Shown in pieces: positions 28,864-38,518 of a stretch of DNA of 64,000 bases (position 1 is the first letter of the stretch; every line of letters begins with the position of its first letter). The translations under genes and the position numbers were made by a program. The notes below the pieces were generated by a model, which was given only the letters and a program-made list of their open reading frames with translations, ran no database searches and was not told the DNA's origin. This DNA comes from Verrucomicrobiia bacterium DG1235 (GTDB lineage: Bacteria > Verrucomicrobiota > Verrucomicrobiia > Opitutales > Opitutaceae), in assembly GCA_000155695.1 (NCBI GenBank), contig DS990592.1, forward strand, positions 2,713,973-2,777,972, read 5' to 3'.

Positions 28864-30495
28864 TTAAAGGCTCTCGTCCCGCTTAATTGCTGCTTCCACA
28901 AACGCGCGGAATAGCGGGTGAGCCTTGTTGGGCTTGGAAAGAAATTCTGGATGGGATTGTACCGCGAGGAACCAAGGGTGTTCCTTTAGCTCCACCATTT
29001 CGACAAGGTTTCGCTTGGGATTCACTCCGCTCACGACCAGTCCCGCAGCCTCGAGCTGCTCCACATAATCGTTGTTAACCTCGTAACGATGACGATGACG
29101 TTCGCGCACGTTCTCCTCGCCATAAGCCTCATAGGCGTGCGTCCCTTTTTTCACCTTACACTCATACGAGCCGAGACGCATCGTCCCACCCTTGTCGACG
29201 ACTTGCTTCTGCTCCTCCATCAAGGCGATCACTGGATTCTCCGTCATTTCGTTGAACTCCAGACTGTTCGCATCCGCCAAGCCGAGCACATTGCGAGCGT
29301 ACTCGATCACAGCGATCTGCAAACCGAGACAAAGACCGAAATACGGAATGTTGTTTTCGCGAGCATAGCGGACCGCCGCGATTTTCCCTTCCGTCCCTCG
29401 ATCTCCAAATCCACCGGGAACCAATATTCCATGCAAACTCTTGAGCGCCTCAAGACCTTCCGCAGTCTCGAGCGACTCCGCGTCGATACGCTTGATCGTA
29501 ACCGCGCAATCATTGGCAATCCCCGCGTGCGTAATCGACTCGTAGACCGACTTGTACGCGTCCTGCAGCTCGATGTATTTTCCGACAACACCGATCGTGA
29601 CACGCTTGGAAGGAGACTTCAGACGACGGACAATATCAGTCCAAATGCTATTCTTAGCCGGAGGAGCGTCTAGCTTGAGCATGTCCACCACTAGATCATC
29701 AAGCTTCTCGCGACGAAGCATCACCGGCAGCTCGTAAATGGAGTCATCCACGTCGATCTCTTCAATGACCGCCTTCACAGGCACGTTGCAGAAAAGACTC
29801 ATCTTCTCGCGCAGCTCCATATCGATCGGGTGCTCCGTGCGACATACCAAGATGTTCGGCTGGATACCGATCTCGCGCATTTTCGCCACGCTCTGTTGAG
29901 TCGGCTTAGTCTTGAGCTCACCCGCCGCAGCGAGAAAAGGAACCAAAGTACAATGGATGAAAATCACGTTATCGCGCCCCGCTTCGAGAGCGAACTGACG
30001 CATCGCTTCGAGAAATGGCAAACCTTCGATATCACCCGTCGTACCGCCGATTTCCGTGATCAAAATGTCTACGTCCTCGCTCGCTGCCGCTATGCGCTGC
30101 TTGATCTCGTTGGTCACGTGAGGAATCACCTGCACCGTCTTGCCGAGGTACTCTCCACGACGCTCCTTCTGGATAACGGACTCGTAGATTTGCCCCGACG
30201 TCAAGTTGTTGAACTGGCTCAGCTTGCCGGACGTGAAACGCTCGTAGTGGCCGAGGTCGAGATCGGTCTCCGCCCCGTCGTCAAGAACGTACACCTCTCC
30301 GTGTTGAAACGGATTCATCGTGCCCGGATCAACATTGAGGTAAGGATCGAACTTCTGGATCCGCACCGTGCAGCCTCGCTCCTCGAGCAACGCGCCCAAA
30401 GATGCGGCGGTCAAACCCTTGCCTAAAGACGATACGACACCGCCCGTCACGAAAATATACTTCTTTGCCTTACTGTTTTCCACTTTGGCTGCCAT
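28864..30495 (-). CDS. pyrG: CTP synthase
   Basis: Converts UTP to CTP using ATP and glutamine-derived ammonia. 543 residues. The synthetase domain shows '[20 protein letters not shown]' and '[20 protein letters not shown]'. The glutamine amidotransferase domain has the nucleophile in 'FGLCLGLQ' and the His/Glu pair in 'QSHPEFLS'. The ATG ends at 30495. It lies 45 bases upstream of the fusion gene on the same strand, so co-transcription is possible. Confidence 0.97.
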   Translation of the reverse strand: MAAKVENSKAKKYIFVTGGVVSSLGKGLTAASLGALLEERGCTVRIQKFDPYLNVDPGTMNPFQHGEVYVLDDGAETDLDLGHYERFTSGKLSQFNNLTSGQIYESVIQKERRGEYLGKTVQVIPHVTNEIKQRIAAASEDVDILITEIGGTTGDIEGLPFLEAMRQFALEAGRDNVIFIHCTLVPFLAAAGELKTKPTQQSVAKMREIGIQPNILVCRTEHPIDMELREKMSLFCNVPVKAVIEEIDVDDSIYELPVMLRREKLDDLVVDMLKLDAPPAKNSIWTDIVRRLKSPSKRVTIGVVGKYIELQDAYKSVYESITHAGIANDCAVTIKRIDAESLETAEGLEALKSLHGILVPGGFGDRGTEGKIAAVRYARENNIPYFGLCLGLQIAVIEYARNVLGLADANSLEFNEMTENPVIALMEEQKQVVDKGGTMRLGSYECKVKKGTHAYEAYGEENVRERHRHRYEVNNDYVEQLEAAGLVVSGVNPKRNLVEMVELKEHPWFLAVQSHPEFLSKPNKAHPLFRAFVEAAIKRDESL

Positions 30496-30534
30496 GAGAA
30501 TTAGATATGAAAGAGGAGGTCAAACTACATCGCG

Positions 30535-30732
30535 TCAAGGGGCCAAAATCATCCAGCCAGCAAACACCACAATCGCCAAAAGCAGAACAGTCACCAGCAC
30601 GACCATGCCGAAACGAATCAGTTTCCAAGCGACCCAGCCGAGCCCAAGCCCAACCACGACGAGGCAAGCAGTCACGAGCCAGGACGGATAAATATCGTAG
30701 AGTCCCTTGATTTGGTCGATTAGCTGCGCCAT
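30535..30732 (-). CDS. Small two-helix membrane protein, hypothetical
   Basis: 65 residues from the ATG ending at 30732 (MAQLIDQIKG). Two membrane helices are visible: 'WLVTACLVVVGLGLGWVAW' and 'MVVLVTVLLLAIVVFAGWM'. No family was recognised. It precedes pyrG on the same strand by 39 bases and could share its transcript. Confidence 0.55.
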   Translation of the reverse strand: MAQLIDQIKGLYDIYPSWLVTACLVVVGLGLGWVAWKLIRFGMVVLVTVLLLAIVVFAGWMILAP

Positions 30733-30845
30733 GGGGGGCGACTCTAGGTGAGCCCTCTCACCCGCATCAACCCCCAATTCCCCTCCCCCGCAATTTTGCC
30801 GAGAACGACTCGTTTCTTATTCTGCAGAAAAAAAACCACCGCCGC

Positions 30846-30876
30846 TTGACCTTGCTCCATACTACAAGGCCTAAAC
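30846..30876 (+). promoter_or_regulatory. MerR-type promoter/operator
   Basis: A -35 box TTGACC (30846-30851) and a -10 box CTAAAC (30871-30876) are separated by 19 bases, the over-long spacing typical of MerR-controlled promoters. The spacer carries the dyad CCTTG-N10-CAAGG (30850-30869). It lies 29 bases before the MerR gene, so the regulator probably controls itself and the gene after it. Confidence 0.75.
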
Positions 30877-30905
30877 TAGGGCGATACCAACAATCCCGGA
30901 AAGAC

Positions 30906-31334
30906 ATGGAACAGCAAACTCTCACTCGCGGACAACTCGCCAAACAAAGCGGAAAGTCGTTCGAAACCATTCGCTTCTACGAAGACAAAGGTCTCATCAG
31001 CCCCGCCTACCGCGACAGTTCCAACTACCGACGCTACCGCCAAAGCGACTCCCAACGCCTCTCCTTCATCGACCAGGCCAAACAACTCGGATTCTCCCTG
31101 CGCGAAATCGCCGACATCCTAGAACTCCACGACCGCAACGAAGGCGCCTGCCGCAGCCTCGCCGAAAAGGCCAAGCTCAAGCTGGACGAAATCGACGCCC
31201 AAATCGTTGAACTCGAGAAACGCCGCGAACTCCTCCAACGACTCAATAGCTGCGACACCCTCGAACTCGTCGACTGCGACTGCGACATCATCGCCCAATC
31301 CGAACTTATCCAGCGCGGCTGCTCCTGCAGCTAG
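30906..31334 (+). CDS. MerR-family soft-metal-responsive regulator
   Basis: 142 residues from the ATG at 30906 (GGAAAG upstream). The N-terminal winged helix reads 'GQLAKQSGKSFETIRFYEDK', followed by 'YRRYRQSDSQRLSFIDQAKQ' and a long dimerisation helix. Cysteines fall at 82, 116, 124, 126, 139 and 141. Cys82 and Cys126 match the Hg(II) ligands of Tn501 MerR, and Cys116 is one residue from the third (Cys117). A sensor of Hg(II) or another thiophilic metal is therefore likely. No mercuric reductase or transporter gene is present nearby. Confidence 0.85.
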   Translation: MEQQTLTRGQLAKQSGKSFETIRFYEDKGLISPAYRDSSNYRRYRQSDSQRLSFIDQAKQLGFSLREIADILELHDRNEGACRSLAEKAKLKLDEIDAQIVELEKRRELLQRLNSCDTLELVDCDCDIIAQSELIQRGCSCS

Positions 31335-31443
31335 ACGCATCCCCTCCCAACCATGACCAGTAAAACCCGCTTTACCGAGCGGCCAGAGCTACTGCTTCGC
31401 CCAAAAACTCACCACAACACTGAAACCAAAAACACACCAAATC

Positions 31444-31719
31444 ATGAAAAACAAAACCAAGATCGAACTCTTCACGGCCACGGAATGCTGCTCCCAAAAT
31501 GCAACCGAAGCCTGCTCCCAAGAATCGAACCAATGCGACTGCGAAGTCGCCGTGTATTCAACCGACACAGACCCCGGCAAGGCCCGAGCCAAAGAGCTCG
31601 GCGTCGAAAGCTACCCAGCCATCGCTATCAACGACCAAGTCCTCACCTGCGAACCCATAGCCAATGCCATTAGCGCCGCCCTCGCATCCATGAAATCCTC
31701 GTCCTCCTGTTGCTGCTAA
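31444..31719 (+). CDS. Cys-rich thioredoxin-fold small protein
   Basis: 91 residues. 'KIELFTATECC' looks like the first strand and active-site end of a thioredoxin fold, and 'LGVESYPAIAINDQVL' contains the cis-Pro segment. A Cys-rich insertion ('CSQNATEACSQESNQCDC') replaces the usual CxxC helix start, and the protein ends in three cysteines. At least ten Cys in 91 residues. It lies 109 bases after the MerR gene, probably under the same promoter, suggesting a metal-binding or thiol-exchange role (inference). Confidence 0.65.
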   Translation: MKNKTKIELFTATECCSQNATEACSQESNQCDCEVAVYSTDTDPGKARAKELGVESYPAIAINDQVLTCEPIANAISAALASMKSSSSCCC

Positions 31720-31734
31720 GCGCTCATCACATCC

Positions 31735-31762
31735 GGCAACGCGATACACATATCGCGTTGCC
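31735..31762. promoter_or_regulatory. 12-bp perfect hairpin between the Cys-rich gene and the PfkB gene
   Basis: GGCAACGCGATA and TATCGCGTTGCC form a perfect stem around CACA, 15 bases after the stop at 31719. No T run follows on either strand, so it may be a Rho-related or processing structure rather than an intrinsic terminator. Confidence 0.7.
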
Positions 31763-31794
31763 AAGCCATCCCCGATTCCCCACAACCACTCACG

Positions 31795-32778
31795 ATGGCA
31801 AAAAAATACAATATCTACGGTATGGGCAACGCGCTCGTCGACATCGTCACCGAAGTCGATGACGCCTTCTTCGCAGCAAACGAAATCGAAAAAGGAGTCA
31901 TGACTCTCGTCGACGAAACCCGCCAGAGCGCTCTCGTCAACGCCATCGACCTCGACGCCGCCGACAAGCAATGCGGAGGATCCGCAGCCAATTCCATCAT
32001 CGGCGCCGCCCAGCTCGGAGCCTCCGTCTTCTACTCCTGCAAAGTCGCCGAAGACGATCTCGGCGAATTCTACGTCGCCGACCTCACCGCCAACGGAGCC
32101 GACACAAACCTCATTCCGGGCCAGCTCCCAGAAGGCATCACCGGCAAATGCCTCGTCATGACCACGCCCGACGCCGAGCGTACCATGAACACCTTCCTCG
32201 GCATCACCGCCACCTACTCGACCAACGAGATCGCCACCAGCGCCCTGCTCGACTCGGAATACCTCTACATAGAAGGCTACCTCGTCACCAGCGACAACGG
32301 CGTCGAGGCCATGAAAACCGCCAAAACCATCGCCGAGCAAAGCGGAGTAAAAACCGCCCTCACCTTCTCCGACCCCGCCATGGTCAAATACTTCGGCGAC
32401 GCCATGCGCGACGTCATCGGCGACGGCATCGACCTCCTCTTCTGCAACGAAGAGGAAGCTATGACCTACACCGGCACCGACTCCATACCCGCCGCCGTCG
32501 AAGCCCTCAAAAGCTCCGCCAAACAATTCGTAGTCACTCTCGGCCCCGACGGAGCCCTCGTCTGGGACGGAACCAGCGAAATCAAAATCGCCCCCGTGCC
32601 AACCAAGGCCGTCGACACCAACGGCGCGGGAGACCTCTTCGCCGGAGCCTTCCTCTACGGCATCACCAACGGCCTTTCCCACGCCGAAGCCGGAGCCCTC
32701 GCCAGCCGAGCCTCCTCCGCCGTCGTATCCAAATTCGGCCCACGCCTCAGCAAAGAGCAAGCCCAAGCGCTCCTCTAG
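31795..32778 (+). CDS. PfkB-family kinase, adenosine-kinase-like
   Basis: 327 residues of the ribokinase/PfkB fold. 'YGMGNALVDIVTEVDD' at the N-terminus, 'QCGGSAANSIIGAAQLGA' (substrate glycines) and the catalytic 'AVDTNGAGDLFAGAFLYG' near the C-terminus are clear. This bacterial group is usually annotated as adenosine or inosine-guanosine kinase; the substrate is inferred. Next gene follows after 49 bases. Confidence 0.88.
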   Translation: MAKKYNIYGMGNALVDIVTEVDDAFFAANEIEKGVMTLVDETRQSALVNAIDLDAADKQCGGSAANSIIGAAQLGASVFYSCKVAEDDLGEFYVADLTANGADTNLIPGQLPEGITGKCLVMTTPDAERTMNTFLGITATYSTNEIATSALLDSEYLYIEGYLVTSDNGVEAMKTAKTIAEQSGVKTALTFSDPAMVKYFGDAMRDVIGDGIDLLFCNEEEAMTYTGTDSIPAAVEALKSSAKQFVVTLGPDGALVWDGTSEIKIAPVPTKAVDTNGAGDLFAGAFLYGITNGLSHAEAGALASRASSAVVSKFGPRLSKEQAQALL

Positions 32779-32827
32779 TTTCCTAAGAGGGAAGCGACCT
32801 CGCTCCGCGATTTCATAAATCGAGCAT

Positions 32828-34072
32828 ATGAAAACAGTCGCCGTCATCGGCGGAGGCGCCGCCGGCTACTTCGCCGCCATCAACGCCGCCGAGGGCGACC
32901 CCGCCGCCAAGGTCCACCTCTACGAGGCCTCCCGCCGCACCCTCACAAAAGTATCCGTCTCCGGCGGAGGCCGCTGCAACGTCACCCACCATTGCTTCGA
33001 TCCCCGCGAGCTCGTCCGCTTCTACCCCCGCGGCGGCAAGGAGCTCCGGGGCGCCTTCCACCAGTGGCAACCACAAGACACCGTGGACTGGTTCCAATCC
33101 CGCGGCGTCCAGCTCAAGACCGAGGCCGACGGACGCATGTTTCCCACCACCGACGATTCCCAAACCATCGTCGACTGCCTCACCCAAGCCGCCAAAAACG
33201 CTGGCGTCACCCTCCACCTCAAAACAGGCGTCATCTCCATCACAAACCGCCCAGAACCCAACACCCATAACCCAACACCCAATTTCCACCTCACCCTCTC
33301 CACCGGAAAAACCGCCACCGCCACCCACGTCGTCATCGCCACCGGCGGAGGCCAGAAAAACGCCGGACACGCCCTCGCGTCCTCCCTCGGTCACAGCATC
33401 ACCGACCTAGCTCCCTCCCTCTTCACCTTCCACATCGATCACCCCCTCCTCAAAGACCTGCAAGGCCTCTCCCTCCCCCAAGTTCGCGTCTCCTACCCGA
33501 CGGCCAAACTCGCACAATCCGGACCCGTCGTATTCACACACTGGGGACTCAGCGGCCCAGGAGTATTAAAACTCTCAGCCTGGGGAGCCCGCGTCTTCAG
33601 CCAGCTCGACTACCAATGCGAGCTTCTGGTCAACTGGACCGGCGACTCCAAGCCCGACGCCATCCGCCAAGCCCTCGAACTGGCAAAAGCCACTCACGCC
33701 CGTAAAGCCCTCGTCAGCCTCAACCCCTTCGACTTCCCCCGTCGCTTCTGGGAGCGACTGCTGGAATACGTATCCATTTCCCCTGACACCCAATGGGCTC
33801 AGCTCCCGAAGAAAGCCATCAACCAGCTCGTCGAAACCATTTCCGCCACTCGACTCTCCACCAACGGAAAAAGCATGAACAAAGAGGAATTCGTCACCTG
33901 CGGCGGCGTCAGCCTCAAGGAAATCGACTTCAAAACCATGCAAAGCCGCCTCGTCCCTAACATTTACTTCGTCGGCGAGGTTCTCGATATCGACGGCGTC
34001 ACCGGCGGCTTCAACTTCCAAGCCGCCTGGACCACCGCCCACCTCGCAGCTGAGTCTATCGCAAGAGCCTAA
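32828..34072 (+). CDS. BaiN/HI0933-family FAD-dependent oxidoreductase
   Basis: 414 residues. 'VAVIGGGAAGYFAAINAA' binds FAD; 'KVSVSGGGRCNVTH' is the signature of the HI0933/YhiN/BaiN group; 'VVIATGGGQ' and 'YFVGEVLDIDGVTGGFNFQA' at the C-terminus complete it. A short Pro/Asn-rich insert sits near residue 145. Physiological substrate unknown for most members. Confidence 0.92.
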   Translation: MKTVAVIGGGAAGYFAAINAAEGDPAAKVHLYEASRRTLTKVSVSGGGRCNVTHHCFDPRELVRFYPRGGKELRGAFHQWQPQDTVDWFQSRGVQLKTEADGRMFPTTDDSQTIVDCLTQAAKNAGVTLHLKTGVISITNRPEPNTHNPTPNFHLTLSTGKTATATHVVIATGGGQKNAGHALASSLGHSITDLAPSLFTFHIDHPLLKDLQGLSLPQVRVSYPTAKLAQSGPVVFTHWGLSGPGVLKLSAWGARVFSQLDYQCELLVNWTGDSKPDAIRQALELAKATHARKALVSLNPFDFPRRFWERLLEYVSISPDTQWAQLPKKAINQLVETISATRLSTNGKSMNKEEFVTCGGVSLKEIDFKTMQSRLVPNIYFVGEVLDIDGVTGGFNFQAAWTTAHLAAESIARA

Positions 34073-34277
34073 GCCTTCCGCGACTCGAATTCCTCGTCAG
34101 AACCGCTCAACGCACCCTCAAGCTCTCTCTCCGAAACCCCTGTTATTATTTACCAATTCAGAGCGAACACTTCGGCTGAAACATAATCAGCGTGTTAAAC
34201 AGCCTTCGAGAGCTTTCCTCAAACGAAAGTGAGCTCAACTATTTTAGCTCGAGACATCGATTCCTAACTCGAGCTCA

Positions 34278-37200
34278 GTGAAATATTTCCAATACATATA
34301 CCAAACGTTCTTCCTCCTGCTTCTCTGCTGCGCCACCGAACCGCGTCTCGCCTTAGCCCAAACCCGAGGTCTATCGCCGATCCAATCAGACGCTATCGCG
34401 TTCCGAGGTGATTTTAGCGGCCAAGTGTTCTACGCCAACGAAACCGGAGCTCGCAGCGCCATTCGAGGCATCGCCTCACTACCCAACGGCGACCTCGCCA
34501 TCCTGTCCGAAGCTGAAGTCTTCACTTTCAACGGATCGAACTGGAATCGAATAACAGGAATCAACCGACCCACCGCGATTCAAATAGGAGCCAATGGCAC
34601 TACCATAATCGCTTCCACCCTGGGAGTCGACCAGCTCCTCGAAGACGGCAACGGCGGCCGCACTGCAAATAGGCTTACTCCCCCCGAGGAATACAACTTT
34701 AACATACCTACCCTCGAGCACGTTGCCATGACCCGGAACCATGTCTTTGGCATGACGGGTGCCAGCTTGATAGAAATCTCACCCGATGGGAAACTCACTC
34801 TCCATCGCCTACCCAACTGGTCAAACGGATGCTTCACCATCGACGGCGAACTCTATTTTCTCGGCGGGCTGGACGGCCCCCTCAGTCGCTGGGACTGGAC
34901 CGAAAAAACTCCTGTCGCCCACTTCGACTCCATCCCCGGCGGCGTCGGCGGAGCTTGGATCCTGCAAAGCAGACCCCGGGCGGAAGGAGGCGTCTGGCTC
35001 CTCAACGAATCGCAGCAAATCCTCGCCTTCGACGGAGACGCCACCCACGAATGGCCAGGCAACAGCGAAATCCGCAAACGCAGGATAAAAGTCCAAGACT
35101 TCGTCGAGCTTCCGTCCGGTCGAATCGCTATCGGTAGCGCCACCCGAGGCCTCTTCGTGTTCGACACTGCAGGCAACCTACAGTTCGAACACAACAAACA
35201 TAGCGGACTAGAAGACAATCGTATCGAAAAAATTGGTACAGACCTGCAAGGCGGACTTTGGATCGCGACCTATAACTGCCTCACCCGCCTGCAAGTCGAA
35301 AATGCAAGTGCCACGTTCGACCACAAACACGGGATCGTCGGCGATATCAAAAGCATCGCCTTCTTCAATCAACGCATCCTCCTCGGCGCTTCCATCGGAC
35401 TCTACGCCAGCCAGCCCAATCCAAAAAACGCGGCCCAAGCCTTCGAGCTCATCCTCGAACAAGAAGACATCTCCAACCTCTTCGAATACCAAGGAGACCT
35501 TCTCATCGCTGGCTCTCAGCTCAGTGTCATGACGCAAAACGGCGAAATCTACCAACTCCCCGCAGAGAAGGTGAACTCATTCCTCCAGCCAAGCGCCTTC
35601 CCGGGCCTCATCCTAGCAAGTACGGTCTCCGGCGTCGCAGCGCTCCGAAAAGAAAACGGAAAATGGGAAATCAAGTCATGGCTCGACGGAGCTCAAATCG
35701 ACTTCTACTCCCTCGCTGAAACAAAAGACCATACCGTCATAGGCTGCCTCGGTGACCACCAAATCGCCCGATTTGAACTCAACGACACAGGCGGAAGCTA
35801 CCAACTTGAAAACATCCCGAGCTACCAATCCGGAAACTGGACCTCCCTTGCATCCATCGAAGGCGAAATCTACCTCAGCGGCTCACCCTGCCTCAGATGG
35901 GACTCCGCCACCAAAGCATTCGTCGAAGCCCCTGAATTGATCCAATACATCGGCGCCCCACCCTACGGGTTCGAAACAGTCTTTGGCTTCTCTGAAGAAC
36001 ACTCCTTCGCCCCTCGAAACGCTCGCAGCAGCGAGATGCTACCCCGTCCGCCTAAAAAAATAATCGGAAAGATCGGCACCCTAGGAAACGACACCGACAA
36101 CCGAGCTACCTGCTTCGCATACGACGACGCCGGAAACATCTGGGCCGCCGGAGTCTTTGGACTCGCCCGCTATTCGCCAGTCCCTCCCGAAACAAAAAAT
36201 AGTCCCATAATTCCGCGTATCCAAAATATCACTTCAACCAAGGACAATTCCACCTTACCCCTCTCTAATGGCTCTGGACTCCCCATCGCTCTCGCCCCAA
36301 ATCAAAACTCACTCAAGATCACCAGCGCCTTTCCACAATTCTCCGCCGCAAAACACCACCAATACCAGATTTTCGTCGATGGACTCGACACTGTCAGACC
36401 AGATTTCTCTACGAGCAACTGGCGCGAGATCACCAATCTCGCCCCGGGCCACTACACCATCTACGCCAACGCGCAAGACGCATCCGGACAAATTTTTCAG
36501 GGCGAGGGTCTTGCCATCGCCATTGCCACCCCATGGAGCAAAACGCGCCTTGCCTACCTCCTCTATTTCATCGCAGCCACCCTCCTCGTTATAGGCATTG
36601 TACGCTACTATAATCGAGTGCAAATCAAGCGTAGCAAAAAGCTACAAGGCCTCGTCGACGAGCGAACCAAAGAAATCAAGCTTCAAAACCAGCGACTGGA
36701 AGCCCAAGCCGAAGACCTCGAAGAAAAAAACGAAGAGCTCACCGCCACTACCGAAACCCTCAGCAGCACCCTTAGACAGCTTCAGGAAATGCAAGACCAG
36801 CTCGTCGCCACCGCCAGAACAGCTGGCAAGGCAGAGGTCGCGATCAACGTCCTGCACAACGTCGGAAACGTTCTCAACAGCATAAACGTCAGCCTAACGC
36901 TCCTAAGCGAAAAAGCAAACCAGTCAAACGTATCCAAACTCTCGAGACTCGCCGACTTGATCGAATCTCAAAAAGACGACATCGACACCTTCCTCATCCA
37001 AGACCCAAGAGGAAAGATCATACCCGAATACCTGATACAACTCGCCCGAATCCTGAAAAACGAAATCGAGTCGAACCAATGCGAACTCGATAAAATGACA
37101 GAGGACGTCGATCATGTTAAAAACATCATCAACTCCCAGCAAACCCACGCAAAGAACAGAAACGCCTACGAAACCATAGAGCTTTCCCATTTCTGCCAAT

Positions 37201-37646
37201 ACGCCCTTTCCATTATCGGAATCGAAAACGCTGAACACCCCGTTGAAATCATCAACGAGATTCCCGAACACATCACCATCGAGAACGACAAGCACCAACT
37301 GCTCGATATTCTGCTAAACCTGTTCGCGAACGCCCTCGAAGCCATCCAACAGGAAAAACCCGGCATCGGAACCATCAAACTTTCAGTCAGTCTCCCGCCT
37401 GACCAACCCTCTCTCGTCCTGAAAATCCGCGACAACGGTTCCGGCATAGACCCACAAGCTAACGCCAAGCTATTCCAGCACGGGTTCACCACCAAACCTC
37501 ACGGCCACGGCTTCGGCCTCCACGGATCCGCAAATGCCGCCATCGACCTCGGCGGACAACTCCAGCTCGAGAGCGACGGCCCCGGTAAAGGCGCCACCGC
37601 GATCCTCACCCTTCTCCTGACCGCCCCACATCCTCACACTATTTAA
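34278..37646 (+). CDS. Propeller-type sensor histidine kinase (paralogue A)
   Basis: 1122 residues, GTG start. A signal peptide ('TFFLLLLCCATEPRLALA') precedes beta-propeller repeats, for example 'GLEDNRIEKIGTDLQGGLWI'. A Y_Y_Y-type domain (about 670-750, 'YQIFVDGLDTVRPDFSTSNW') leads to one membrane helix (about 756-777), a coiled coil, and a kinase core. The phospho-acceptor His860 is in 'EVAINVLHNVGNVLNS', an atypical H box. The ATPase motifs are 'NALEAI' near 1018, 'DNGSGID' near 1051 and 'GHGFGLH' near 1076. No receiver or DNA-binding domain is attached, and no response regulator is adjacent. Probably senses an extracytoplasmic ligand. Confidence 0.9.
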   Translation: MKYFQYIYQTFFLLLLCCATEPRLALAQTRGLSPIQSDAIAFRGDFSGQVFYANETGARSAIRGIASLPNGDLAILSEAEVFTFNGSNWNRITGINRPTAIQIGANGTTIIASTLGVDQLLEDGNGGRTANRLTPPEEYNFNIPTLEHVAMTRNHVFGMTGASLIEISPDGKLTLHRLPNWSNGCFTIDGELYFLGGLDGPLSRWDWTEKTPVAHFDSIPGGVGGAWILQSRPRAEGGVWLLNESQQILAFDGDATHEWPGNSEIRKRRIKVQDFVELPSGRIAIGSATRGLFVFDTAGNLQFEHNKHSGLEDNRIEKIGTDLQGGLWIATYNCLTRLQVENASATFDHKHGIVGDIKSIAFFNQRILLGASIGLYASQPNPKNAAQAFELILEQEDISNLFEYQGDLLIAGSQLSVMTQNGEIYQLPAEKVNSFLQPSAFPGLILASTVSGVAALRKENGKWEIKSWLDGAQIDFYSLAETKDHTVIGCLGDHQIARFELNDTGGSYQLENIPSYQSGNWTSLASIEGEIYLSGSPCLRWDSATKAFVEAPELIQYIGAPPYGFETVFGFSEEHSFAPRNARSSEMLPRPPKKIIGKIGTLGNDTDNRATCFAYDDAGNIWAAGVFGLARYSPVPPETKNSPIIPRIQNITSTKDNSTLPLSNGSGLPIALAPNQNSLKITSAFPQFSAAKHHQYQIFVDGLDTVRPDFSTSNWREITNLAPGHYTIYANAQDASGQIFQGEGLAIAIATPWSKTRLAYLLYFIAATLLVIGIVRYYNRVQIKRSKKLQGLVDERTKEIKLQNQRLEAQAEDLEEKNEELTATTETLSSTLRQLQEMQDQLVATARTAGKAEVAINVLHNVGNVLNSINVSLTLLSEKANQSNVSKLSRLADLIESQKDDIDTFLIQDPRGKIIPEYLIQLARILKNEIESNQCELDKMTEDVDHVKNIINSQQTHAKNRNAYETIELSHFCQYALSIIGIENAEHPVEIINEIPEHITIENDKHQLLDILLNLFANALEAIQQEKPGIGTIKLSVSLPPDQPSLVLKIRDNGSGIDPQANAKLFQHGFTTKPHGHGFGLHGSANAAIDLGGQLQLESDGPGKGATAILTLLLTAPHPHTI

Positions 37647-37684
37647 TTTGATAAAACCGGGGCTTCGAACATCTTGATTCCACT

Positions 37685-38335
37685 ATGACCAACACATCCA
37701 AAATTTTGTCTCTCGCCCTAATCAGTTCCCTCGTATTTTCAGGCTGCTCCAAAAAGGAGGAAGCTCCACAAGTCACCGAAGCAGATGTCCAGGCAGCCGC
37801 AGATGCAGCAGCCAAGGAAGCCACCGACGCGGCAGCAGCCTCGCAGGCGGAGTCCGAAAAGAAGATGGAGGACAAGCTCGCCTCCGGACTCGCGTCTATT
37901 CAAAAGGAATCGGACAGCAAGCTCGCCGACGCCAAAGCCGATATGGAAGCCAAGATGGCAGCGGAAAAAGAAAAGATGAAAGAGGAAATGGCCGCCAAGT
38001 TAGCCGAAGAAACCAAAGCCCTCAAAAACCAGTTCCTCGCCAGCAACGCCTCACTCAAAAGCCAGTTCGACTCCCTCAAGGAAAAGTACGAGTCCGTAAA
38101 AGACAAACTCCCCGACAACGTCGTCGAAACCGTTTCAGCCAAGCTCCCAGAGCTCGCCTCCAGTCTCGGCAACCTCGAAAGCATCACCTCGAAATTCAAC
38201 CCCAGCTCCCTCGAGCAGCTCAAAGAACTCCAGACCAAGTACCAGTCCGAGCTCGCTCTCGCCAAAAAAGTCGCGGACGAGGTTCTCAAGCTCCTCGGGA
38301 AAGGCAGCCTCGAAAGCATGCTGCCAAAGCTCTAA
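37685..38335 (+). CDS. Coiled-coil lipoprotein
   Basis: 216 residues. Lipobox 'LVFSGC' (Cys21) follows a short signal. The mature part is Ala/Glu/Lys-rich and heptad-like ('ESEKKMEDKLASGLASIQKE'), with a second helical region near 140-200. No catalytic motif. It starts 38 bases after kinase A, so it may be co-transcribed, and is followed by a strong terminator. Confidence 0.8.
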   Translation: MTNTSKILSLALISSLVFSGCSKKEEAPQVTEADVQAAADAAAKEATDAAAASQAESEKKMEDKLASGLASIQKESDSKLADAKADMEAKMAAEKEKMKEEMAAKLAEETKALKNQFLASNASLKSQFDSLKEKYESVKDKLPDNVVETVSAKLPELASSLGNLESITSKFNPSSLEQLKELQTKYQSELALAKKVADEVLKLLGKGSLESMLPKL

Positions 38336-38366
38336 GCTAAAAACCCTACAAACACTTTTCTCAACA

Positions 38367-38395
38367 AAGGCCGCCCTCCCAAGGCGGCCTTTTTA
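38367..38395 (+). terminator. Terminator after the coiled-coil lipoprotein gene
   Basis: AAGGCCGCC and GGCGGCCTT form a 9-bp stem with a short loop, followed by TTTTT. Confidence 0.9.
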
Positions 38396-38518
38396 CTCTA
38401 CGCCTTTCCCCTAGCCACGCTAAATAATCCGTTAAACCCTCCTTGCGCTGACACGTTTTCTCGTAAGTTCATACCACCCACCCCTAACTTAACTCCCTAA
38501 GCCTTCAGCCTTTAAGCA

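Noticed and set aside
31558-32847. 429-codon open frame on the minus strand opposite the PfkB kinase gene
   Set aside because: Gly/Val-rich low-quality translation, fully antisense to a clear kinase.
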